Assembly (NCBI GenBank): GCA_964036155.1
Contig: OZ038423.1
Span: 6,897,249 to 6,961,248 of the forward strand
Length of the DNA: 64,000 nucleotides
Direction of reading: 5' to 3'
Source of the DNA: Diploscapter coronatus
Taxonomy: Eukaryota; Nematoda; Chromadorea; Rhabditida; Rhabditidae
The position numbers and the translations under genes were made by a program. Shown one piece after another: positions 24,501 to 37,200 of the stretch (the stretch's first letter is position 1; each line of letters begins with the position of its first letter). The notes below the pieces were generated by a model, which was not told where the DNA came from, searched no databases, and saw nothing but the letters and a program-made list of their open reading frames with translations.

Positions 24501-26601
24501 AAGGGAGACCAGGCAGAGAACTCAAGACTACATAGAAGCTGTGAAGTGACGAAATGGAAATGCAAATCAAAATGAGCAGGACTGAAAAAAGTCGTTCAAG
24601 CAAGGGGTTTGTCTATGCCAAATTCAGGGAAAATAATAAAAAAAAAACAAACATTAACTTCAATTTTAGTCCTCATCGCCATGCAACGAATTTATTGACT
24701 TCAATATTCTCGTTGATCTTCTGTTAATCTCATCCTTTCGGATAAAAAACTTTTATCGTAGTCTATGGTTGTTCTTCAAAGATTTCAAGATTCAAGATGG
24801 AATTTCGATAATCGCCAACCTTCGTTGAAGCTGAAGGCTTTGTTGACTTTCGAAGTCATGAATTTGTAATCCAATGTTTGAATATAATTCTTACTTTCTA
24901 TATTCTTTCAAAACCGCTTCTGAATTTGAATTTCGACCATGATGGACTCTGTGCAAGATTTCTTTCCATCCTTCTATTTGATCTCGAATCAAAGGAAAAC
25001 GATCAATTTGCAACTTTGGCATCTTGCAACATTCTGATATGATTGATCCGGTCGTTCTCATTTGTGGAGCCGAAAATAAAATCCTCTCGATCAAATGTCT
25101 AGCAGGTTGGACATAGAGTTTATGCTTCCGACTTGAATAGCCATGCACATCTCTCCATTGTTCTGGCATTTTTTCTTGACCTTTTCTCCTTTTTCCATGT
25201 TTCTTGTTGGGTGTTTTCCTGCTTGTTTCCTTGTTTCATTCAGTGTTTGTTGCATTGTATTGAATGTCCAGTTGAAGCAGAGGAGAGGGCCAAAGACAGG
25301 CGACAAATCGGCGGAAGACAAGGGGAGAAGAGGAGAAGCTGTAAATTCGAAAGAAGAGCTGGAAGAAAAGAAGACGATCCTGAAAGGCGACTGTTTGGGG
25401 AGGGAGACTGAAATTCGACGAAATGCGAGAAAAAAGGCAAACGGAGAAGACAGGAGGGAGGAGAAGGGACGCGAAACCAAGGGGCAGCTAATGCCTAAGT
25501 TTGGACAAGAAGGAGGGAATTGACCGAGTGAACTGCGAATATTCGCCATTCCGCGTTCTGCTTCTTCGATCTAATCATCCTCTAATCGGCCCGCTTATCG
25601 CACTCGTGCGTGTTCACTTCACCGCTTATCTGCACTACTCCTTCTCAAATTCTTTCTGCTTCGTTTCAAACACCTTCCAATTCATCTCATGTCCGGTTCG
25701 TCACGCAAGCAGTCGGCCAACAACAGCATTGTTTTGCGATGTGCCGCTGTACAGAAGCAGGCCATTTCGAGAATCAGGAAAATACGAGAACAAATTGTTC
25801 TCCGGAACTAATTAGCGATGGCCGAAAATGAAGAAGGAAATCGAGAGGCGAAGGAGGGGCGACACATAATGGACTACTGAATTGATGACGCACAATATAT
25901 TATTCCAGAAAATTTGGTGCAGCATTGTTGCATATCTATTGTATTTGTTTGCTGTTTGATATGGCTAAATAAGTAATGCAAATTTTCTGCTAATGGAGTA
26001 GCGCAAACATAAAAAGTTTGAAAAAATGAAAATTTATACAAATAAATTACTGATTTTTAATCTGAGTCTTCAATTAATGTTCTAAATTAATAAAGATCTT
26101 CATGTGATAACAGTGATAATGTATAAACGAAGCCAGATTATGATTTTTTTTTCTATTTTTGCTCACTATCAATATAAAATACGATATTCTGTAATTTTTA
26201 AATTTATTTACATCATTTTAAGAATCATAGATAATAAGTACCCGATAAACCATAACTGAATGAGGAATAAGTTATATTTTGGAATTGGCATTTGAAAATG
26301 AAAAGATATAATCGATTTACTTTACACTTGACTTTTCACAATTGCATTTACTGAATAGGCATTGCGCTGACAAGAAATTTAGAAAACTAGACTTTTCTTA
26401 TTCTTTTTCTTTCTCGACAAAACAAGACTGCTCTCTCCTATTGTTTCTTTTCAAACAAACAGTATTCAAAATGAAAAGTGGAAAAGTGCGACAATATCGT
26501 TTCCATTTCAAGTGACAGTGATCATTTGATTTTTCAAAATAAATCTAACTTGTCGTGATCCGTACCATTGTTTGCGCTTTCTACAACCATAATCCAACCA
26601 T
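21557..26601. other. 5 kb stretch without a supported gene; + strand purine-rich
   Basis: It should contain the missing 5' exon(s) and promoter of the glutaredoxin-like gene. From about 22380 to 25500 the + strand is strongly GA-rich, so long overlapping frames on both strands are compositional artefacts. A minus-strand frame at 24891-25169 has balanced composition (92 codons, SRKHKLYVQPARHLIERILF) but no recognised motif. Confidence 0.45.
24370..24388. repeat. (CTGA)n microsatellite
   Basis: Four to five tandem CTGA units at the edge of the purine-rich tract. Confidence 0.8.
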
Positions 26602-28622
26602 CTAATCTTTCTTATCCAAGCCAAAGAGTTGGTCGATGAAATGAGCAACATTCCGCTGACTGAAATTTCAAATGGGCTATTTTATGATTTTTATAATCAT
26701 AATGGAAATAAGTAACTTCAAAAATAAGCAGTTTAAGAAAATACGAACATGAAGGAGAGGATTTCTTAACCCTCCTAATTATACATATCCTTCGATCAAG
26801 TTGTGAAGATGCATATTTACAGAGTATCCAGAAAATGCAAATGTCTTTAGTTAATTTATCATACGCGTGTTTTATTTTCCAGAAATGCATATTCTTGTAG
26901 AAAATATTCAAGTTTCACTAATGAAAAGATTAATTTGGATAGCATGAAAATGAAAAAAGGTGCAGGGTTTGGATACAATTACCTAGATAGAAGCCTCTTC
27001 CCTGTGACATATCATTCACCTTCTCATCGAATCTGCTTCTTTCAAATATTCTCGCATTATTTTTGCATATTTAGTAAAGATATTTGAAATAATTCACAAT
27101 CGTTCTAAATGCTACCTGGGCGGATGGAAAGGAGTCAACTCGAAGAGTCGATTGTCACGAATCGTCTCTGCCAAGTTGGAGGGCGTGCAAAATAGAAGAT
27201 GGTTCTCGTCTGCCATGGCTGTCGCCAATTCCATCTGAAATTAAAAAAAAAAGCTTCTACCTCGAATATCAAAGGCCGGTACTTGTAAACAAAATAAACG
27301 ACACGTAATTTTATACACGAACGTATAGAAGATAGTTAGGATGATGTAAGTAGCCAACCTAGCGGTATTTCACTAGTATAAAGAATGATTTGAAGTCAAT
27401 TTTGCATGCTCAAATTTTCGCAGTTTGTTTCAAAGTACACCGCTCTTCGACAATGTTAGGAAACAACAAACCTGATGATTATCCATAAGTCGTTCGTTGA
27501 CGACCACGATGAATGGCTTCTTTGCCCGCAGCACGTCCAGACAGGTGCCTGCGCCGCAGTGGCCTATCACTATCTGCAGATAATGTTGTTGAGCCGGTAA
27601 ATATATGCATGATTTGGCAACTTTTATTATTTTGCTTGCATGAAGTTGGGAGAAGCCTCCTTGCCGCTACAGAAAATAAGTAGGAAGAAACAATCCTCTT
27701 GATAAATGCGCGTTTCAGCGTCTACTTTTAGCGAAATCGTCTTTTCCTTCACCTTCAATTTTCAGAAAAAGAAGCACTGTAAAATTTAGAGGTGGTGGGG
27801 TTTTCTAACTCTTGCCACTCACAATTTAGTTTTCGCAAATAATAAAATTCCAAAACATGTTCAAAAGAATGGCAAAAATTTATAATCCTATCTTCGGAAG
27901 TGTTTTTTTTCTACCTTAGAGGTCCTGATGTCATCAGCAATGGAGTTCTTGTATCGATAGTAGCTGATCTGCATTTCTCCCCAACTGCCGCTTCCTTTGT
28001 CCTCCGTCTCTGCTCCGCCAAACACGCGATTTCGCACTTCTTCTGTCAAGTTGGCAGCTCCTGGAGAAAATGGTAAATTTTTGACAAATCCACCTATTTT
28101 CAAAGAAGAAAAATAGTATTGCTAGAAAAAAGTTAGTTAACCTTCAGAAAAATCTATGTGTCGTTCGTTTATCTTCAAGATTTTCTTCCAACTTACCGAT
28201 TTGCAGAATCAATTTTTTGATACCGACTTGTTGCAGAGCGGAAATCGATTCTTCGGAAAGCACCTGCAATTGAAAAGATTTGAAATTGGATGAAGAGAAA
28301 GCGGGTGTCGGAGAAGAATAGTACTTTAATTTGGAAAAAAGTTAGAATTCGCGTTTTCTTGGATAAATTCAAATTGGTGCTAAAAATTTTAGTCATTTCT
28401 ATTCCAGACAAAATCTTTCCGGACAGTATTCATGAAATTTGAGAAGCATTATTTTACAATTTATCGCATATCAATAGAAAAGTGCAAGGTAAATTCGACA
28501 ACTTGTGCATTTTTTCCAAAAATGCCAGGAATAAAAATATTTTAAACCCTGTCAAATATCCAACCGACCTCATTGCTGAGTTCCTCGAAGAGCGTGGTTC
28601 CAACTGTTACGAAGCAGGTCAT
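26602..28622 (-). CDS. ALG13: ALG13, catalytic subunit of UDP-GlcNAc transferase
   Basis: Six exons (28569-28622, 28197-28263, 27915-28060, 27472-27573, 27116-27234, 26602-26659) join in frame to 181 residues, close to the short form of the family. ALG13 pairs with membrane-bound ALG14 on the cytosolic face of the ER. The complex adds the second GlcNAc to dolichol-PP-GlcNAc in N-glycan precursor synthesis. Seen in the sequence: the N-terminal strand CFVTVGTTLFEELSNE; KKLILQIG; the helix YRYKNSIADDIRTSK; the sugar-nucleotide loop VIGHCGAGTCLDVL; PFIVVVNERLMDNHQMELA; and ENHLLFCTPSNL. The ATG at 28622 follows a TTTTAG acceptor by 16 nt. It differs from most relatives in having GHCGAG where SHAGAG or similar is usual, and in an insert rich in E, G and S before YRYK. 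The ALG14 gene is not in this window. Confidence 0.95.
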
Positions 28623-29472
28623 TTCCCTTCTGTCTTCCCTAAAATGTTAGTTGATGGTGCTTCTAGAAATGTGAAATGACTAACGATACATTACATGTGA
28701 TTTCAACACGCTATTATTCCCAATTAAAGAACCACGATCATCTTCACAGAATAGTTTATTCATTTGTCAAAATCGCTCAATGATTCAACACTCCAACAAA
28801 TAAACGCATCCCACCAAATATAAAGACAAATCTAGAAAACAAAAAAGCAACGAAGTCAAACCAACAAAAGGTGGATCTAATGGAGTTGGTATTGAAGTTG
28901 CTGAGAACACGAGATAAAATATGGTGGGACAGTTGAATCAAAAGAGGAATGGCGAATGAACATCATCAAATAGGAATAGCAAGGATATTTTTGTAGGGGG
29001 CCGAGTTAAAGGAAGAGGAAAAAACTAAACAAAAAGATACATAAAAGGGAAGGGGGAGAGGGGACAAGATCAATGAAAAGTAAACCAATAAAATAATGGA
29101 ACCAGACAACAAATATTAAAAGGGAGAAATCTATCAGATAAAAATGAGCAAAAACGCTAAAACTTTACTTTATGTTTCTAATCTGGAAAAGCCTAGCATA
29201 ATTTTAGGAGAAAAAATACAAAACGAAATCTATGAAAAGAAAACAACAAGATTGGGAATAAATGTGCTTGAATGAATGGGGGAATTTTCGAAAAGAAATC
29301 ATAAATATTAATTTGAAGATCATAGATACCAACAACGACAACAATGGGCAAGGGAAATTGAAGAATAGAGATGGGAGGGAGAAGGAGAGAAAGGAAGAGG
29401 TGGAGATAACCGGATAAGGATTGGATATTGAAGACTTGTCTGCTTTATCCGACTGTCCGACTCCCTGCCTGT
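28623..29472. other. Spacer between ALG13 and lamin
   Basis: About 850 bp with no ORF of interest. The + strand becomes A/G-rich from about 28900 to 29410. It contains the lamin 3' UTR and the ALG13 upstream region. Confidence 0.6.
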
Positions 29473-32400
29473 CTACATGATGGAGCATCTCTCAGCGGGG
29501 TCCTCTGCATTGGACGAGTCGCTCTCGGCCACGGTGATGGACGACATCACGTCTCCATTCTCGTTCTCCAGGGTTGCCGAAGGATTCTCACCCACAGGCC
29601 ACTTCAAATTCAAACAAAATTAACATGTTTGGTTCGAGAATCGAATTTTTGTAAGAGGAAATAAAATTTCCCAATTTTTGTCAAACTTTTCAAAGTAATT
29701 TGGGAAATCAGCGGCATCGTAGCAGTTTCATGCGAAATAGTATAGGGTTTTGTAGGGAAAAGAATCCTTCCCCGTAATATTTGGTGTGCAGCGACGCAAC
29801 TACTTTCTCGCTTTTCGCATTTTAGTCTATTTTTCATAAGAAAAAAGTTCTTAAAAATCTACTCGTTCAAGTATTGAGATATGAATACTCACGTTATTCC
29901 TCTTCATGATGTAGTGCTCAGGGGGCTGGTGCTTGCCGTCGGTAGCGTCCATTGAGTAGACAGTCACAGCCGAGTACGGACCCAGCTTCATTCTGTTGTT
30001 GAAGGAATAGGTCGTCTGAAGTTCGCACATTCTAATTTGGAAGGAAAAGAAATCTAATACAATTCAGGGGTTCGCGAAATTTCATCCTTAATAAATCCAC
30101 CTACTTATTTACTTGTCATCCTTTGAAAATGGTATATTCTTCAGGTAAAATAGTAGATAAAGAAAAATGGATAATTTCCCAAAAAGTATTCTAGAATTAG
30201 CTGTGTGGAATAATCTGGAGAAAGATCGTTTCTCGCTTTCTCTGCTCTACGAGCGCCTTTTCCTCCACTTTCCGCTTCCTCAGCATTTCGCTCAGAAAAT
30301 TGTTGGAACGGAATACAGAGAAGACAGAAAGAAGAGAAAAGAAGTGTTTGGGGTAGAGAAAGAGAAAATCTTCATCTGGAGCACTCTGCACATCCTTGTC
30401 TAGAATATTCTATTCAAACCAGCTTTCTCGAAATATCGGAGATATTTTATCGTTCCAAACCGACCTCCTTGTCTCCGGCAATGAGTTTGATCTTCCACTG
30501 TGCGATCGAGACTTCTTCGTCCGAGGTGTTCGCAATGCGCACCCAATCAGAGTTCTCGGCCACCTGCAATCAACGCACTCGATTTCTCCATAGAAACATT
30601 GTAAAATAATTCACGCGTAGATTTATCCGACTTTTCCAAGGAGAACCATTGGGAAAAATTGTATAAAACTACACGCAGCCGCAAATCAAAGTTTTTGAGG
30701 GATAAATATTCGAAATCAATTTTCTCCAGAATGATTTTGGGTAAATTCTTGATTCAAATGTTTTGTTTATCAAATCTTAAAATGCCAACCTCTGCAATCT
30801 CAATAGATCCGTGAGTTTCCTTGTTTATTCTGGCCTTGTGGCGCTGGAACTCGATGTCCGACTCCCCGTTGACCTCGTAGCGACGTCTCTTCACACCACG
30901 ACCTGCCGACTGAGAGCCCGAAGTAGACTGCGAGTGGAACGACACGTGGTGACGCGCGGCGCGGGGAGACTGACCTGCAGACAGGTTCAGACGCGTCTCT
31001 TCCGACTGAAATGCATATCTTAACTTCTAGATTCGCAGAAAATAATAGTCAATTAGTTTGTGCAAACTTAAATGAAACGGAGATACTCAGAGCTCAGTTT
31101 CAACATAGTTACAATTTGTTGAAGTTAGATTTCTTCGCCTCCGAACTGTTGAATAAAAAATTTCATTTTAAGAAGCTGTTTGACATCGAATGAATTTTGA
31201 GCAATTATCTGACCTCGAGGAGCATTCTGTAGGTCTCCAACTCCGCGTCCAGCTGCACCTTGGTGTCGAGCAGGTTAGCGCACTTCTCCATGAGTCTTTG
31301 GATTTCCTTGTTCAGATTCGAGATCTCCATGTCCTGCAAATGTCTCGTCATTCCTCTCTCCTCTCTGCACTGGACTTGCCTTGTGTCCCAGCCTGTCCTC
31401 GAACTCCCTCTTCTGATTCTCCAGGTCGGATTTGAGTCTGTCGACGACAGACTGCAGGCCGTCCACCTCGCGCAGCCTTGCACGCAGCGAGAACGACTCG
31501 GACATCGCTCTGTCGGCGCGCTCCTGCACTTCCGACATCTGCAAATCAAATCATGATTAAAAGAGGTTAATACTTTAACCCTTGTCAAGTCATTCAATAA
31601 ATTTTTTAGCAAGACTTTCTCCTAAAAATACTACAAGAATTATCCAGGAAAAAATTTGCAGTGGATCAAGTTTTGATGACCTAGGAAAGGTTCAAGAATT
31701 TTCATTGCTGATAAAATAGTAGTTCTAAAAGATAAAATTTAGGTTTTGCCACTGCGACTTTTTCAAAAAGATATTCTGTACCTTAGTCTTGTAGTTGTCC
31801 TCGAACTGCTCTGCGAGATTGTTCCTCTGGACCTGGAAGTGTGCGCGCATCTCGGCTAGCTGGTCCTGCAGTTTGTGAGCATAGTCCTCGCTGATCTGCT
31901 TCGCGTAGGTCGTCATGTCGATCTCCCTCTTGCGCGAGACTTCCTCCATCTCCTGCAATTCTTCCAACTCTCATTCATCTTTTTTTAGTCTGACAAGCCT
32001 TATTCCTTGAAAAAATTTAAACGAGGAATTAGAAAACGAAAAAAAAAAATCTTCTTTTATCTGTGTACCAAGACTGGACGAAATTTTTGATTTTTTCAAG
32101 TAAAGAAATCACATTTGTGATTTTAAAAATTTTGACTTTGTTCAGCTCTGCCGTGCACAGTAAGGGAATCCAATGAGAAAGCCCCAAAAAAGGATAAGGG
32201 CTGTCATTCCGACTTCTTCCTTACCGCATCGTGCTGCGATCTGAGGAAAGCGAGGTCCTCCTCGAGACTCTTGACTTTCTGCTGAGCAGTCTGCCTCATG
32301 AGGTGCTCGTCCTCGACCTGTCTCTGCAAGTCCGCCACCTGCTTCTTCAAGTCCTCGATCTCGTTCAGAGCATTCTGTAAGCAAGCTCCTTTAGTTTCGA

Positions 32401-34225
32401 TTTTTGGACATTTATTTTTCGGGGAAAAATAGAAATCTTCTAGTATCACTTCTAAAGCGATCAAATAGTGTTGTGTATTCATCAGGGATGGATAAAAAAA
32501 AATTTCTTTGCAAATTTGAAGGCTCGATGCTTCGATTTCGTTAAGAAATTTTGTCTTTCTTTCATTTTTTGATTCGTTTTTGAATGTTTTCTTTTCATTT
32601 CTCACCTCGAGTTCGGACTGCAGCTTCTTGTTCTGTGCCTCGAGCTGCTTTTGCTTGGCGAAGGAGGAGTCGGACAGCGACTCGGCAGTCATCAGGCGGG
32701 CACTCAACTGCAATCATTCATTTCATCCCTTCCTTTCTCATGCAGTTTGTAATTGACGGGATGATTTTTTTCAGAAAAACTGCGCAACTTGACAATACTC
32801 ACTCAGTCAATTGTAAGCTGCCTTTCTTCCACTCACCGTCTTGACTTGCCCCTGCAGATCCTTCAACTTGGGCTCTGCTTCCAGTCTGTAGGCATTCGCC
32901 TTGTCCACATCCATCTGCTGTCTGGCCAGTCTCCCGTTCAGCCCATCGATCTCGCGCCTCAGTCTGTCCTGAAATTACTTGTTCTTTTTCACTTGAAAAA
33001 TATTCTTGATTTTCAATTCAATGCTTCATTTGAAGAAACTTTGGAAAATATTCCACAAATGTTTCCGACGAGAAAATTTTCACTAGCGATGATCTCGGTC
33101 TCTGCATATCCAAATTCTTCATTGTAACAGACAATTGCGCAAAGTTATTGCTTCACATGAGCATAACGAACAAGAACATGTGAAAGGTCAAAATTCACTA
33201 AGGAGGAGAAAGAATATATCTTCCTAAAAAGGGAAGAAAAGTGTGTATTACTTCAAGATCTAAAGACGCCCCCGTTTATGGCAACTCACTATATGAGACC
33301 CTTCATTAAATGACGGGAAGATCTAACATCCTTTTTTCCATACTATCTCAACCTAACCTAATACTTTACCTATTAACTATACACACGTCCTCTCGCCATT
33401 TACTAAAAAGGGCTTCGTCATATACGAATTGTCACCGTTCATTGATCTCCACAACATTCTCCATTCAGCACGTACCTTCTCAGCCTCGAATCTCTCGGCC
33501 ATGTTGTTCTTCTCCTTCTTCTCGACGACCTCGATGTCCTTGATCTGCACGGTGAGACGGTTGTTCTCCTGCTCGAGCTGACGCACCCTCTGCAACTCAT
33601 CCAATCACCCATTTCCCCCTCTTTGTTCTTCAACTCACGTCGATGTACTGAGCCAGACGGGAGTTCAGCCCGGTCAACTGCTCCTTTTCCGTGTAACGAG
33701 TCGTTTCGAGCGGATCAGCGCTGAAAACTTTCGCTAATTCAGCATTTCCCTTTATTATCATACAATTCTCAGTGTTAAAAGTACGGTTTTTATGTGTGTG
33801 ATACGATTGTTTTTGAGTTCAACTTTGGAACTATAAAGTTAAATGCTGCTCAACAAAATGAGGTGCACGAATGTTCATAAAAAGATGTTCCTATCCTTCG
33901 ATAAAACTGTACTTACTCATAATAGAAACTTTTTAAATTTAAACTTTTGAAAAATTTTCAGCCCAATTGAATCATTTGTAGGGGTGTTGCCAGTGCGCGA
34001 TTTATGAAGGAGCTTACGATGCAATGGATGTACATTGCACACAGTGGAAATTCGTTGCACTGTCCAACACCGCTGAATTAATTGAACGTTTCTGCTGACT
34101 TACAAGGATCCATCCGAAGTGAAGGAGTAGCGAAAGGAGGTGGACGAGGCATCGTCCCCATTCGCGGCCGCAGCCGTTCCCTTCACTGTTTTCGCCGAAC
34201 CACGCTGCTTCCTCGTCGAGGCCAT
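29473..34225 (-). CDS. lmn-1: Nuclear lamin
   Basis: Thirteen exons (34104-34225, 33639-33720, 33476-33589, 32837-32968, 32606-32707, 32225-32374, 31782-31952, 31380-31538, 31214-31333, 30790-31005, 30465-30563, 29893-30015, 29473-29601) join in frame to 572 residues. The order is: a head rich in S/T/A; a coiled-coil rod starting LTGLNSRLAQYIDRVRQLEQ and ending LDAELETYRMLLESEE; the basic nuclear localisation signal GRGVKRRRYE; the Ig-fold tail (DWVRIANTSDEEVSI; PPEHYIMKRNNWPVGENPSA); and the C-terminal CaaX box CSIM for farnesylation. Coil 2 is about two heptads shorter than in human lamin A. The protein builds the lamina under the inner nuclear membrane. The ATG at 34225 lies 21 nt after a TTTTTGCAG acceptor. 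Most introns are GT-AG; the one after 31380 starts with GC. Confidence 0.97.
31334..31379 (-). other. 46-bp GC-AG intron in the lamin gene
   Basis: The exon ends GGACACAAG followed by GCAAGT, and the next exon (GACATGGAG) follows TGCAG. Reading through shifts frame and loses the rod, so a GC donor is required. The donor otherwise matches the consensus, as is usual for GC-AG introns. Confidence 0.8.
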
Positions 34226-37200
34226 TTTGCAAAGTTGTTGGGTTACCTGCAAAAATTAGAATTTGGAAGAAAAATCGATGGAATAAAAGACGGTTCATTC
34301 ACGAGGAAATCAAATTTTGGAGGAAACAATACAATAAGGAATTGATTTGAAAATGTCTTGCAGAGGAATGCTGTCCACAATCGATCGAGAATTTCGAAAT
34401 TCGGAACGAAAACTGCTTCCGCATAAAACGAAATTTTACGAAAAATCGAGAAAATCTCTGAAACTGAATGATTTCGATCAGTAAGTGCGGAAATAGACTA
34501 GATTCACGTTGCCCGAAAAGCAGATAAGGAGTGACAACTCATTGATGGAAGATGTGCAGAGAGGGAGGACAAGGCAGGAAAGAAGGAGAGGACCGTTGAG
34601 ACCTTGAAATTGTCGAAATGGGAATGAATCGAACGGAAATGCAGAATGCGAATGTGAATACAGAACAGGGAAGGGGAACAGAAGAACAGAACAGACAGCA
34701 CCACAGAATTGCAGAGGGAATGAAGAATTCAAATGAGAAAAGCAGCGCCAAATCAGAGAAAACTCAAAAAGAGGAGGGGAGAGAGAAGAAGGAGGGGGAT
34801 CGATTGAGCGAGAAATGGCTGGGCCGAGCAAGTGGGAGAGGAGAGAGAAGATAGGGGGAAAATGAGAAGGGAAGATAAAAATGAAACTGCAAAAATAGGA
34901 ACTGTGTGACGTAGGGTTGAGCGAAATAAGTCGAGTAGGATATTCGGCTGCAGGCTGAAAGAAAGTCGAATATAGGATGAAAAATGGCAGAATGCATGAA
35001 ACAAAAATTGTGAGAGAATAACAGACTGATGAATAACGAGAATAAATTATCGAGTGATTGAGAATCGGAATGAAAAAGAGGCAAAGCAAGCAAAGTGATG
35101 GCCTTCAGAAATGCCAAAGGGAGGACAGAAGAGGAGAGGTGCAAAGTGGAAGGGCTAATGCTGCGACAACAAGTCGTAAACAGGCAGGGGAGGGGAAATA
35201 TTGAATCGCAGAATGGCTGAAATAAACTGAATGCAGATGTAGAAAATACTGAAACGGGCAAACCAAGAGACGAAAACAGCGCCGACAACATGTACGAGAG
35301 TTGACAGCAAAATCATTTCTGTCTCTTTCTCGCCACTCTCTTCAAACATCGCACTCTTCTACTCGCATTTTTCGCAATTTGTCTTTGCCAATTTACCCTC
35401 GAAACATTTCGAAAATACCTGCCTTTGATGATCTACCACCAATAGAAATGGAAAAAAGCGGAAAATGAAAAATGTAGTCTTCTTGTCAATAACTTCAAGA
35501 AGAAAAACTTGTCATCAGATTTCAAAAAGACAGACAAAATCTATGGTGCATCTATTTTAGGGTGGGGTTGCAAAACGTGGAAAAAATTAGGAATTTCAAG
35601 AAGCTCACTTACCATTTTCTAGACCCATTAGCGAATTTGATCGTTTTTATATTATTTTCTGCATCTAGGATGAAATATGCTTGAAAATACCGTACGAGTG
35701 CGAAGTAGAAAAATGTTTTCCCAGACTTGCAAATAAAAACCTGCGGGTGTGATTTTTGGAAACTTTTGGCAAAAAGTGCGGGTACGGATCCAAAATTTAG
35801 AAAAAGTTGCAAGTCGGATTTTTTCCTGAAAATTTCAGGGGGAAAATGGGGAAAAAAACCGATCAACATTTTCCTTTCCTTCTGATAATTAGCAGAATTT
35901 ATGCGTATAGCATACAAGGTCGTAAAATATGCGACGCCTTTCTGTTTTCAATCTTCGAAAAAACGAATTGAATAAGTGTTAGACAACAAAAAATCGATAA
36001 AATGACAAGCAAAAACGAAAAATGAAAATGGGAGAAGAGAAAGGAATTTTGCTCGACAAAATTCTGCATTGTGAAAGGGATGAAATGTCGCTGACTAACA
36101 AAGAAGAAAAATAAGAACTAGGCAACGAGCAGGGAGGAAAGAGGTAGGGTAGGAGAGAGAAAATGACACCGGAAGAGGGACCCCGCAAGCAAATCATAGA
36201 CGGCGTATCAGATTGATGCCTCAAGGAATAGGGAAGGTTATTAAATGCTAATCAAACGCGATCGATTTCTTACAATTTGATGAACATCGGAACTGAAATT
36301 GAAAATTCCGGATTTGCGATGCAGATGCATATTTTAGCAGTGGGAATTAAAAGTTTCGGAGTGTGCGATACAAGGGTAACAAAAGAAAACAAATGAAGAA
36401 AAAATCGGAAGCAACCGGCAGCCGTAGGTGCACGAGAAATGAACAGAAATGCGAATGAACGAAAAGGAAGAATGATAATTGATTTTTCGCTAAATGAAAA
36501 ATCGCGAAGGAAAAAAGAAATTAAGGTACCAATTGGCGACAGATAAAAGAGTGGAAGAAGATAAGGAAAAAATGTAAAAGCGGGCAATTTTGCAAATTTG
36601 AAATGTTTTAACTCAAACTGATAATATTCGATATCTAGACAAAAATGTTCTTAATAAATAATCTTTCCTATAAAGGGGTATCTATTTGCGTGTCAAGATA
36701 TGCATACTGAGCAGAGTGCAATAAAAATGTCATCTCATACATGAAACACGAAATACCAAGCCGAGAGGAATAGAGAACGATAGAGCAACCATTCAGAGGA
36801 AGAGAAAGAAAGTTAGAGTCGAGATGGGTTTGACAGGTTTGAGACGAGAATAAATGAGTGGTGAATTGCACACGCAAATAAGGCAGAGAAAGGACTGTAC
36901 ACAAAGGGAGTGAGGGAAAGGGCACGGTCTCGCAAAAGGCAAACAATTTGCACTGTCCCAAATGCCCTTGCAATGCCATTCAAGGAGAAATCAAGAGGAG
37001 GCAAGATAATCAAAGAGAAGGAGAGTGAGGCTGCACAAAGGTCGTTGCTGAACTGCAAGAGGAAAGTGAAAAAAAGCGAGAAAATCAAATGAAAACAGAA
37101 AAAGGCGGCTTTTTTACAACTCGTACGACTCTATGGCTCTCTGATAGCTGCGAGATACGTTCTCGAGGGAAGAGCCAGAGAAGAAGGCAACACGCAGAAC

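Noticed and set aside
23801..24603. Multiple long frames on both strands
   Set aside because: Caused by a GA/CT-rich tract lacking stop codons; no protein family resemblance.
24891..25169. 92-codon minus-strand open frame with balanced composition
   Set aside because: No recognised motif, no matching splice partners and no link to the neighbouring gene. It could be a missed exon but support is too weak to call.
34478..35291. Overlapping minus-strand frames up to 203 codons
   Set aside because: They are S/F/L/P-rich translations of a polypyrimidine tract, open in several frames at once, with no domain or splice structure.
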